Shown here piece after piece: positions 49,757 to 57,358 of a DNA stretch of 57,358 nt (its first letter is position 1; each line of letters opens with the position of its first letter). Below the pieces are notes generated by a model. It did no database searches and was not told the DNA's origin. It saw only the letters and a list, made by a program, of their open reading frames with translations. Location: assembly GCA_964652155.1 (NCBI GenBank), contig CAZZBK010000016.1:1-57358 (forward strand), given 5' to 3'. The translations under genes and the position numbers were made by a program. This stretch comes from CAZZBK01 sp964652155. Lineage in GTDB: Bacteria > Planctomycetota > Planctomycetia > Pirellulales > PNKZ01.

Positions 49757-50950
49757 TCACGGGGCCGATGGCCCGAGCAACTTGGCGAGCCATTCCCCCA
49801 AGGCTTCGCCCCGGGCGTTGAGCGTGACGACCTTGCCTTGCTGGTCGACCAGGATTGCGGCGGGGATGGCCTGAATGCCGTACTTGACCGCCAGTGGGTG
49901 TTGCCAGCCGGTCGCCTGGGGGTCGTCGCTGAACAAAATCGTCCAAGGCAACTCGTTCTGCTGTAAGAAGCTCTTCAACTGATCGCGATCGTCATCCAGG
50001 CTGATGCCGACGACCTCGAAACCCTTGCCATGATACTTGTCGTAGTTCGCCTTGAGGTTTGGCAGCTCGCGAATGCACGGCCCGCACCAAGTGGCCCAGA
50101 AGTCCACGAGCACGACCTTCCCTTTCCAAGCCGACACATCGAACGGCTGGCCCGACGCTTGCTTGCCGGCGATGGGGAGTGACTGGCCGACTAGTTGCAG
50201 CCGTCGGGCCGAGCCCTCGAACTTCTCGGCATACGCGGCAACCTTCGGATCGTTCGAGGCTTTGGCGATTGCCGCGGCTTGCTGATACGACTCGGCCGCT
50301 TCCTTGGCGGCGTCGAGTTGTTCGAGCACCTGTGCGGAACCCAGCAGCAAGCTGAGCGACTCGGGCGTTTTCGGCGCGTCTTTCAACCAAGCCGCGCGCA
50401 GTGTGTTGATCTCGGCGACGGCTTGTTGGCGCTGCTCGGCCGAGGCCCCTTCGGCCTGCATGGCTTGCACGAGTCGGGCACGCAGCTGCACGCCACGGAG
50501 CGCGGCCTGCACGGTGGGGCGCGGATCCTTGTCGAGCGCTGTCAGGAATGCTTCGAGCTGCTTGTTGGCTTCGCCGCGGCCAAGCTGGCCGAGGAACCCG
50601 AGCGCTTCGCTCTTGGCCTGCACGGCCTCGCCCGCTAGTGCGTCGTCGACCTTCGCAGCCAACAGCTTGTCGGCGGCAGTCACCACAGCGTCAAAGGCTT
50701 GCAGTAGCAGCAATCGTCCTTGCAGGTTGTCGACGCCCCGGCCGGGTCGGTAGGCTCGCGCCTCACGCATCACGGCGGCAATCTTCTCGACCGGGCCATC
50801 AGGCACCTCGAAACGCACTTCGCTCGTTTTGGCTTCGGGTTTCGCGGCATCTTGTGCCACGACCGCAAAGCTGCCCAGCAGAGCCGCAACGAGCAAGCCG
50901 CCAACCACGAGTAACGACACGACACGAGACGAACGCAGGGCAGACAACAT
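49757..50950 (-). CDS. Secreted TlpA-like thioredoxin with helical N-terminal region
   Basis: 397 residues with an N-terminal signal or anchor (SLLVVGGLLVAALLGSFAVV). The N-terminal region is long, all-helical and TPR-like (about 50-255, rich in Ala and Gln). The C-terminal thioredoxin domain of the TlpA/ResA type (about 258-390) has active-site WATWCGPC, with the CxxC Cys pair at residues 289 and 292, and the cis-Pro in GIQAIPAAILVD. It should exchange disulfides outside the cytoplasm, for instance in cytochrome c maturation. Several CxxCH proteins in the window could be clients. Gap 50951-51360 upstream contains the hairpin repeat described separately. Confidence 0.92.
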   Translation of the reverse strand: MLSALRSSRVVSLLVVGGLLVAALLGSFAVVAQDAAKPEAKTSEVRFEVPDGPVEKIAAVMREARAYRPGRGVDNLQGRLLLLQAFDAVVTAADKLLAAKVDDALAGEAVQAKSEALGFLGQLGRGEANKQLEAFLTALDKDPRPTVQAALRGVQLRARLVQAMQAEGASAEQRQQAVAEINTLRAAWLKDAPKTPESLSLLLGSAQVLEQLDAAKEAAESYQQAAAIAKASNDPKVAAYAEKFEGSARRLQLVGQSLPIAGKQASGQPFDVSAWKGKVVLVDFWATWCGPCIRELPNLKANYDKYHGKGFEVVGISLDDDRDQLKSFLQQNELPWTILFSDDPQATGWQHPLAVKYGIQAIPAAILVDQQGKVVTLNARGEALGEWLAKLLGPSAP

Positions 50951-51074
50951 AATCGGCTCTCAAGGTGGGGAGTGAAGTTACCGCCAAGGTATCGGGATTT
51001 GATTCATCAAGCAACTGCAATGCGAGGGGAGTGCCTGCTCGGGGTCAGGAGAGGCGGGAGGGTTGTCATGTGCT

Positions 51075-51186
51075 CCCTCTCCCCTCGCGGGAGAGGGCCG
51101 GGGTGAGGGGGCGCGGCGCGATCGATGCCTCCATCACCCTCACCCAGCTCGATACGCTCGCTGACCTCTCCCATCACGGGAGAGGT
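51075..51186. repeat. REP-like composite palindrome
   Basis: CCCTCTCCC (51075-51083)/GGGAGAGGG (51089-51097) forms the first hairpin and GACCTCTCCC/GGGAGAGGTC (51163-51186) the second. GGGTGAGGG (about 51101) pairs with CCCTCACCC (51137-51145) between them. The remaining part of the gap 50951-51360 contains no gene I can support. Confidence 0.7.
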
Positions 51187-51360
51187 CCGGAAGACAATGC
51201 AATGCTCCTATCGAGCAATGCCAGTCGCTTTCCTTCGCCGGGATGGCCAAGTAGACTTGGCTTGTTTGACCCGCGGTGAGTGGTTCGCTCACCCAACCCA
51301 CCCAACTGAGCGGCACTTTTTTGTCGCCATCGCCTTTTTCCTTCGCGGAGCACGCTGTTC

Positions 51361-54300
51361 ATGCACGCTCGATGGTTGCTTGCGATTCAATCGTGGTTCG
51401 TTCTGTTTGTCCTGACACAGTTCGCCATGGCCGACGCGCCACGGCTCGCGTTACAGTCAGGCGATCGCGTTATCATCGTCGGCAACACGCTCGCCGAGCG
51501 GATGCAGTATTTCAACCACTGGGAGGCTTTGCTGCACAGCCGATTCCCACAGTTGAAACTTTATGTGCGCAACCTGGGTTGGTCGGCCGACGAGATCACG
51601 CTCCGCCCGCGGTCGAAAGACTTCCAGGATCACGGTCACACACTCGCGCAGCATGACCCCAGCGTGCTTATTGCGATGTTCGGGTTCAACGAGTCGTTCG
51701 CTGGTCCGGCGGGGCTCGCCCGCTTCGAGGCCGACCTGGAAAAATTCCTCGCCGCGCCCCAGATGATCGATCAGTACTCGACGGCCCGCGGCGATTGGGA
51801 CCGCTCGGGCGCCAAACTGGCGGAGCTCAAGCCGTTGCCGAAACTGCGGCAGATCGTGCTCGTGTCGCCGATCGCACACGAGAACCTGCACGCGCCCCAG
51901 TTGCCCGACGGCGAAGCGAACAATCGCAACCTCGCATTGTACACCGAGGCCATGCGCCGCGTCGCGGCCAAGCACGGCACGCTATTTGTCGATCTGTTCA
52001 CCCCCTCGCGGCAACTCATGCAGTCGGCCCTCGACAAGCCGCTGACGATCAACGGTGTGCACCTCAACGAGCACGGCGACCGATTGATCGGCGCGGCGCT
52101 CGACGAGGCGCTGTTTGGCTCGTTGCCCAAGTCGACCGTGGCGCTTGACGCCATCCATCGCGCGGTGCAGGAGAAGAACTTGCAGTTCTTTTACGACCAT
52201 CGGGCCGTCAATGGCTTTTATATCTATGGCGGCCGCAAGAATCCCTTCGGCACGGTCAATTTCCCGGTCGAGTTCAAAAAGCTGCGGGCCATGATTGCCC
52301 TGCGCGACCAGCGGATCTGGGACGTGGCCGCGGGCCGAACGGTCTCGACGACCATCGACGACTCATCGACCGGCAGCTTCCTCGACATCCCGAGCAACGC
52401 CAAGAACCCGATCGTGATCACGTCGCCCGAGGAGTCGCGGCGACAGATGAAGCTCGCCGATGGTTACGAGGTCAACTTGTTCGCGTCGGAAGTCGAGTTC
52501 CCCGACTTGCAAAATCCAGTGCAGTTCGCGTTCGACGCCCGAGGTCGACTGTGGGTCTGCACCATGCCGACGTATCCGCAATACCTGCCCGGCACTCCGG
52601 TGAACGACAAGATTTTAATTCTCGAAGATGTCGATGGCGACGGCCGGGCCGACAAGCAGACGGTGTTTGCCGACGGTCTGCACCTGCCGACCGGCTTCGA
52701 GTTGGGTGACGGCGGCGCGTATGTGGCCCAGCAGCCGAACCTGGTCTTTCTGCGCGACACCAACGGCGACGACAAGGCGGACGAGCGACACATTGTGCTC
52801 CACGGCTTCGACTCGGCCGACTCGCACCACTCGATCAGCGCGTTCACTTGGGACCAAGGGGGCGCACTCTATTTTGAGGAGGGGACCTTCCACCACTCGC
52901 AGATCGAAACTCCCTATGGTCCGCAGCGGTTGGTCAACGCGGGCGTGTTCCGTTTCGAGCCCCGCACAGCGCGGCTGAGCGTGTTTGTCTCCTACGGTTT
53001 CGCCAACCCCTGGGGGCACATCGTCGACGGCTGGGGGCAAAACTTCGTCGCCGACGCCTCGGGCGGGGCCAACTACTTCGGCGCGGCATTCTCGGGAGAC
53101 GTCGACTACCCGCACAAGCACGCCAGCCTCAAGCAGTTCCTGGTCAAGCAGTGGCGGCCGACCGCCGGTTGCGAGTTGGTTAGCAGCCGCAATTTCCCGA
53201 GCGAGGCGCAAGGCAACTATCTGCTTAACAATTGCATCGGCTTTCAAGGGGTGTTGCAGTACAAGATGCGCGACGAGGGCTCGGGCTTTGCCGCTGACCC
53301 AGTCGATCCGCTGCTGCAATCGAGCGACCCGAACTTTCGTCCGGTCGACATCGAGTTCGCCCCCGACGGCACGCTGTACCTGTGCGACTGGTTCAATCCG
53401 CTCGTGGGGCACATGCAACACAACTTGCGCGATCCGAATCGCGACCACCAGCACGGACGCATCTGGCGGGTGCGTTACACGCGCAATCCGGTCGTCAAGC
53501 CGAGCAAGCTCGTAGGGGCGTCGGTGGCCGAGTTGCTGGCCGTCTTGCAAAACGTCCCCGAAGAGCGGACTCGCCAGCGCGCACGGATTGAATTGCGCTC
53601 ACGTCCCACGGCCGAGGTGCTCGCGGCCGCCGATGCATGGCTCGCGCGCATCGACTCGAACGATCCGCAGCTCGAGCACCACCGGCTCGAAGCCCTCTGG
53701 CAGCGCCAGCAGCACGACGTGGTCGACGAGTCGTTTTTGCACAGCGTGCTGCGCTCGCCCGAGCCGCGCGCTCGCGCCGCGGCAGTCCGGGTCGCCTGCT
53801 ATTGGCGCGATCGCTTGAGCGACCCGATCGCGCTGCTGCGCACGCTCGTGGCCGACGCGCATCCACGCGTGCGGCTCGAAGCGATCCGCGCGTTGAGTTT
53901 CTTTCAGGACGAGGCCGCGTTGCAAGCGACCGTCGATGTGCTGCGGCAGCCCCTCGACGATTATCTGACTTACACGCTGCGCGAGACCCTCGCGACGCTC
54001 AATCGCCGTGTTCGGGCCCGCTACCCTGACTTGAAAAGCGACGATCCCTCGCCGACGGCCCGGCCGTTGATCGCGCTGTTGGAGCAGTCGGGGGTACCCG
54101 AGTCGCAGGTGGCAATGGCGGTCGAACTCGTGTGTCTGTACGGCAGCGCGAGCGACTTGTCGTATGTGCTCGACAACACCTTGCAATCGAATCAGTACGC
54201 GCCGGCCGTGCGGACTCAAGTGATCGAATCGCTCATTGACGCCGCGACGACGCGCAAAGTTCGGCCGAGCGGCACGCTCACGTCGCTCGAAAAGTTGCTC

Positions 54301-55755
54301 GCCTCGGAGCAGGCCACCAAGGACGCCAAGTTCCGGCAGGCGGTCATTCGGCTCTCAACGATCTGGAAAGTGGCCAACGTGGCCAAGGGGCTCGGCGAGA
54401 TACTGGAGAATCCCCGCTCCGATGTGGACGCCATTCAAGGGGCGATCGATGGGCTCGTCGCGCTGGGCGACAAGAACAGCCTCGAATTGCTCCGGGAGAT
54501 GACGACGCGCGAAGCGCCCAGCATGCGTGTGCGTCTTCGCGCCGTGGCGGCGCTCGTCAAGGTCGATCCGAAAAACGCGCCGTCGGTCGCGGCCGGGGCG
54601 CTCAGCGAGGCCGCGCCTCGTGACGACGTGGGGCTGGTCATGCAGGCGTTTCTCAATCAGAAAGGGGGTGCCGAGCGGCTCGCCGAGGCGCTCCCGCGCC
54701 GACCCTTGAACGCCGAAACCGCTAAAGTCTGCCTGCGGTATATGTACGGCGTGGGTCGCAGCGATCCGGCTCTGTCCGATCTGCTCAGCAAAGCGGCCCT
54801 CATTAGCGCCGACATGAAGCCACCCACCCCCGCCGAGGTGCAGCAGATCGTGGCCGACGTGGCCGCGCGCGGCGATGCCCAGCGCGGCGAGCAGGTGTTC
54901 CGCCGCGCCGACCTGAGCTGCTTCAAATGCCATGCCCTGAACAAGGCGGGTGGCAACGTCGGGCCGGAACTCACCACCATCGGCTCGATCTCGCCGGCCG
55001 ATTACATCGCCCACTCGATTCTCGATCCGAATCTGGCGATCAAGGAGCAGTACGTGACCCGCATCGTCGCGACCAGCAACGGCGAAGTCTTTACCGGCGT
55101 CGTGATCGACCGCAACGAGACCCGGCTTAACTTGCGTGACGCGGCCGGCAAGGCGATCACGATTCCGATTGCCGACATCGACGAAGAAGCCGAGGGGAAA
55201 TCGCTCATGCCTCAAGGACTGACCAAGTTCCTAACGCGCGACGAGTTGATCGATTTGGTTAAGTTCATTTCCGAACTCGGTCGGCCCGGCGCGTACTCAC
55301 TCCGCTCGACCCCCGCGATCCAGCGGTGGCGCGTGCTCAAGCCGGTCCCCGCCGCCTTGCAAAGCTCGACGCTCAGTCCGAGCGATTTCGAGCAACTCGT
55401 GCTCCGTGCCAAGCCGGGACAGTGGACGACCGTCTACGGACAGGTGAACGGCGAATTGCCCCTCGCGGAGCTCAATCCCACCGAGAGTGAAGGAGCGCTG
55501 CTCCTGCAAGGCGAGATTCAAGTCACGCAGCCGGGCTCGATCGTGCTCGACATCCAAGCCCCGGCCGAGACGAGTGTCTGGCTCGAGCGGCAATCGCTCG
55601 CCAACGAGAAGAGCGTGACGGTCGATTTGCCCGTCGGTCGGCATCGGCTCACGCTGCGCGTTATGCAGGACGCTTCGTCGTCGGCGCGCGTCAAGGTCGA
55701 GGCGCGCAAGGCCGCCGGTTCGCTCGTGCAATTTGAGCTGGTCGGCGGCGTGTGA
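51361..55755 (+). CDS. PVC-type haem-binding CxxCH/dehydrogenase protein with N-terminal SGNH hydrolase domain
   Basis: This 1464-residue exported protein has a signal (WLLAIQSWFVLFVLTQFAMA). Domain order: an SGNH/GDSL-like region (about 30-260; VIIVGNTLAERMQYF, NGVHLNEHGDRLIG), a planctomycete membrane-bound dehydrogenase beta-propeller (about 365-710; DKILILEDVDGDGRADKQTV, SHHSISAFTWDQGGALYFEE), HEAT-like repeats (about 720-1130), a cytochrome c domain with CFKCH at 1187-1191 and distal Met in EGKSLMPQGL, and a C-terminal beta-sandwich (about 1330-1460). It is predicted to oxidise a sugar or alcohol and pass electrons to its haem. A single polypeptide with all five modules is striking. The start has GGAG 11 bp upstream. 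Confidence 0.92.
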   Translation: MHARWLLAIQSWFVLFVLTQFAMADAPRLALQSGDRVIIVGNTLAERMQYFNHWEALLHSRFPQLKLYVRNLGWSADEITLRPRSKDFQDHGHTLAQHDPSVLIAMFGFNESFAGPAGLARFEADLEKFLAAPQMIDQYSTARGDWDRSGAKLAELKPLPKLRQIVLVSPIAHENLHAPQLPDGEANNRNLALYTEAMRRVAAKHGTLFVDLFTPSRQLMQSALDKPLTINGVHLNEHGDRLIGAALDEALFGSLPKSTVALDAIHRAVQEKNLQFFYDHRAVNGFYIYGGRKNPFGTVNFPVEFKKLRAMIALRDQRIWDVAAGRTVSTTIDDSSTGSFLDIPSNAKNPIVITSPEESRRQMKLADGYEVNLFASEVEFPDLQNPVQFAFDARGRLWVCTMPTYPQYLPGTPVNDKILILEDVDGDGRADKQTVFADGLHLPTGFELGDGGAYVAQQPNLVFLRDTNGDDKADERHIVLHGFDSADSHHSISAFTWDQGGALYFEEGTFHHSQIETPYGPQRLVNAGVFRFEPRTARLSVFVSYGFANPWGHIVDGWGQNFVADASGGANYFGAAFSGDVDYPHKHASLKQFLVKQWRPTAGCELVSSRNFPSEAQGNYLLNNCIGFQGVLQYKMRDEGSGFAADPVDPLLQSSDPNFRPVDIEFAPDGTLYLCDWFNPLVGHMQHNLRDPNRDHQHGRIWRVRYTRNPVVKPSKLVGASVAELLAVLQNVPEERTRQRARIELRSRPTAEVLAAADAWLARIDSNDPQLEHHRLEALWQRQQHDVVDESFLHSVLRSPEPRARAAAVRVACYWRDRLSDPIALLRTLVADAHPRVRLEAIRALSFFQDEAALQATVDVLRQPLDDYLTYTLRETLATLNRRVRARYPDLKSDDPSPTARPLIALLEQSGVPESQVAMAVELVCLYGSASDLSYVLDNTLQSNQYAPAVRTQVIESLIDAATTRKVRPSGTLTSLEKLLASEQATKDAKFRQAVIRLSTIWKVANVAKGLGEILENPRSDVDAIQGAIDGLVALGDKNSLELLREMTTREAPSMRVRLRAVAALVKVDPKNAPSVAAGALSEAAPRDDVGLVMQAFLNQKGGAERLAEALPRRPLNAETAKVCLRYMYGVGRSDPALSDLLSKAALISADMKPPTPAEVQQIVADVAARGDAQRGEQVFRRADLSCFKCHALNKAGGNVGPELTTIGSISPADYIAHSILDPNLAIKEQYVTRIVATSNGEVFTGVVIDRNETRLNLRDAAGKAITIPIADIDEEAEGKSLMPQGLTKFLTRDELIDLVKFISELGRPGAYSLRSTPAIQRWRVLKPVPAALQSSTLSPSDFEQLVLRAKPGQWTTVYGQVNGELPLAELNPTESEGALLLQGEIQVTQPGSIVLDIQAPAETSVWLERQSLANEKSVTVDLPVGRHRLTLRVMQDASSSARVKVEARKAAGSLVQFELVGGV

Positions 55756-55763
55756 GGCTCTTA

Positions 55764-55871
55764 GGTTATTGATCCTCAGATAATGAACTTAATAGGCCGA
55801 GCAACGCGAGGCCGGTATTTACGGACTCCCGCTGGTCGTCCTATTACTTGATTTTATGAACCTCAATAGCC
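55764..55871. repeat. MITE- or REP-like palindrome downstream of the CxxCH gene
   Basis: Imperfect arms of about 33 bp, 55764-55796 and 55840-55871, matching at roughly three quarters of positions with one gap. An inner hairpin GGCC...GGCC lies near 55796-55814. A GACGC/GCGTC hairpin follows near 55872-55900. Together they fill most of the 312-bp gap 55756-56067 and could end transcription from both sides. Confidence 0.55.
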
Positions 55872-56067
55872 GCGACGCTCAGCGGAGCGCGTGGCGTCGA
55901 GCTAGCGAGCACTGCCGAGCTGCTCACTCCTCGCAGGCCCCTGTGCGGGGTTCCTTGTTGAGCGGGACGGGGGTTTCTACAATCTATTGAACGTAGAACG
56001 CGGCCGGCCAGCAAAGCCCGAGCCGTGTATTGTCCTTTGGCGACGACCTAGAGAGGAACCGTAACGG

Positions 56068-57358
56068 ATGAAGGTCCTGATTATTGGCAACGGCGGACGT
56101 GAGCACGCGCTGGCTTGGAAGATTGCGCAAAGTCCGCGGGTGGACAAGGTCTACGTCGCCCCAGGCAACGCCGGCACGGCACGCGACGCCGAAAACGTCG
56201 ATATCTCGGCCACCGATTTCCCGCGGCTGATCAAGTTCGCGCAGGAAAAACAGATCGATTTGACCATCGTGGGGCCCGAGGCTCCGCTCGTGGCCGGCAT
56301 CGTCGATGCTTTTCAGGCTGCCAAGCTGCGCGTGTTTGGTCCCAGCAAAGCGGCCAGCGAACTCGAAGGGAGCAAAGTCTTCTGTAAGAACCTGCTCCGC
56401 CATGCCGATGTCCCCACGGCCGACTATCGCGTGTTCAAGCAAGTCGATCGGGCGATAACATTTTTGCGCGAGCGCGAAGACGTGCCGGTGGTCGTTAAGG
56501 CCGACGGGCTCGCGGCCGGCAAAGGGGTCATCGTGTGCGCCAATCGCGGCGAGGCGCTCGAGGCGGTCGAGCGAATCGGAGCCAAACGCGAATTTGGCGA
56601 GGCTGGCAGCCAGATCGTGATCGAAGAACGGCTCGATGGCGAAGAGGCCAGCGTGCTCGCAATCACCGACGGCCGCACGATCATCACGCTGCCGCCGGCC
56701 CAGGATCACAAACGGGCCTTCGATGGCGACACGGGACCCAACACCGGCGGCATGGGTGCCTACTGCCCCGCGCCGCTCGTCACACCCGACATGCTGCACT
56801 GGATCGAGGAGCACGTGCTCGTGCCGACCGTGCATGCCATGAAGCGCGCCCGACGACCGTTCCGCGGCGTGCTCTACGCCGGGTTGATGATTACCAATCA
56901 GGGCCCCAAGGTGCTCGAGTACAATGTCCGCTTCGGCGACCCTGAGTGCCAACCGCTGCTCATGCGTCTCAAGACCGACCTGTACGACCTGCTCGAGGCG
57001 ACGGCCGACGGCAAGCTCGATCAGATCGGACCGATCGAGTGGGACCCGCGACCGAGCGTGTGCGTGGTGATGGCGTCAGAAGGCTACCCAGGACCGTATC
57101 AGCGCGGCCGAGCGATTCGTGGCCTGGACGAGGCGGCCAAGGTGCCCGACTGCAAGGTGTTTCATGCCGGCACGTCGCTCAGCGGCGATCAGGTCATCAA
57201 CGACGGCGGTCGCGTGCTGGGCGTGACAGCGCTGGGCAACAGCATTTCGTCAGCCAAGTTGCAAGCCTATACGGCGGTCAAAGCCATCCGCTGGGACGGT
57301 GCCTGGTGCCGCAAGGATATTAGCGACAAGGCGCTCAAGACCATCATGGCCGGGGCGG
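56068..57358 (+). CDS. purD: Phosphoribosylamine-glycine ligase (3' end missing)
   Basis: PurD joins glycine to phosphoribosylamine in de novo purine synthesis, using ATP. 430 codons are visible from ATG 56068 (ribosome-binding site GAGAGG) to the window edge, so only a few are missing. The ATP-grasp pattern is complete: MKVLIIGNGGREHALAWKI, LTIVGPEAPLVAGIVD, VVVKADGLAAGKGVIV, the DTGPNTGGMGAYCPAP motif and LEYNVRFGDPECQPLLMRL with the metal-binding Glu/Asn. It stands alone here, and upstream DNA holds the palindrome at 55764. Confidence 0.96.
   Translation, partial: MKVLIIGNGGREHALAWKIAQSPRVDKVYVAPGNAGTARDAENVDISATDFPRLIKFAQEKQIDLTIVGPEAPLVAGIVDAFQAAKLRVFGPSKAASELEGSKVFCKNLLRHADVPTADYRVFKQVDRAITFLREREDVPVVVKADGLAAGKGVIVCANRGEALEAVERIGAKREFGEAGSQIVIEERLDGEEASVLAITDGRTIITLPPAQDHKRAFDGDTGPNTGGMGAYCPAPLVTPDMLHWIEEHVLVPTVHAMKRARRPFRGVLYAGLMITNQGPKVLEYNVRFGDPECQPLLMRLKTDLYDLLEATADGKLDQIGPIEWDPRPSVCVVMASEGYPGPYQRGRAIRGLDEAAKVPDCKVFHAGTSLSGDQVINDGGRVLGVTALGNSISSAKLQAYTAVKAIRWDGAWCRKDISDKALKTIMAGA

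Overview
The window is GC-rich bacterial DNA from a planctomycete, most likely of the Pirellula/Rhodopirellula/Lacipirellula group (inference from gene content, no search was run). The markers are DUF1501 Tat-exported proteins, a giant PVC-type CxxCH haem/dehydrogenase protein, a DUF6807 (PmoA-like) protein, protein kinases with a DWG instead of a DFG motif or a J-like N-terminal domain, a DUF2617 protein and many secreted proteins without close relatives. No rRNA, tRNA, CRISPR array, phage or complete insertion sequence was seen.

Layout. 1-5443 (minus strand): the N-terminal half of a haem-motif sensor histidine kinase, a secreted propeller-like protein, a DUF6807 protein, a small secreted protein and TatC with a large repeat-bearing periplasmic insertion. 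5718-7146 (plus): mannose-6-phosphate isomerase and a small lipoprotein. 7150-14540 (minus): EEP-family hydrolase, GNAT acetyltransferase, GalT-like uridylyltransferase, a pseudokinase with a J-like domain, a short NfeD, a long NfeD/ClpP-type protein and DUF2617. 14765-16443: a cyclase-family enzyme and an OmpA-like lipoprotein, converging. 16642-21283 (plus): a tight three-gene operon of DevC-like permease, DevA-like ATPase fused to a cyclic-nucleotide-binding domain, and a TPR/O-GlcNAc-transferase-like (GT41) protein. 21299-25558 (minus): three consecutive Tat-exported proteins, two of them DUF1501. 25795-28147 (minus): ComM/YifB and TsaB. 28469-33123 (plus): metallophosphoesterase, YidC with a PDZ insertion, and MnmE.

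33124-43130 looks like an accessory region lodged at the 3' end of mnmE. It carries three unrelated large genes in the same direction: a heparinase II/III-type lyase, a Ser/Thr kinase with leucine-rich repeats, and a very large secreted glycosidase-like protein. Structured intergenic elements of about 130-140 bp separate them. Two of these elements end in a copy of the last codons of mnmE (R-F-C-I-G-K), as expected of attachment-site duplications at an mnmE target. This is the most interesting feature in the window. No integrase is visible.

43172-46705 (minus) is an operon of an FHA protein, a MinD/ParA-like ATPase, a beta-carbonic anhydrase and a Tat-exported polysaccharide pyruvyl transferase. 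A 108-bp MITE-like palindrome lies at its promoter end. 47215-57358 holds a PQQ-type propeller protein, a CHAD protein, a TlpA-like thioredoxin, the 1464-residue PVC haem protein, and PurD, which is cut by the window edge.

Intergenic DNA is rich in palindromes that fold as three-way junctions (1021-1076, 7920-8003, 51075-51186, 55764-55871). Several share no sequence with each other, which suggests more than one family of dispersed repeats.
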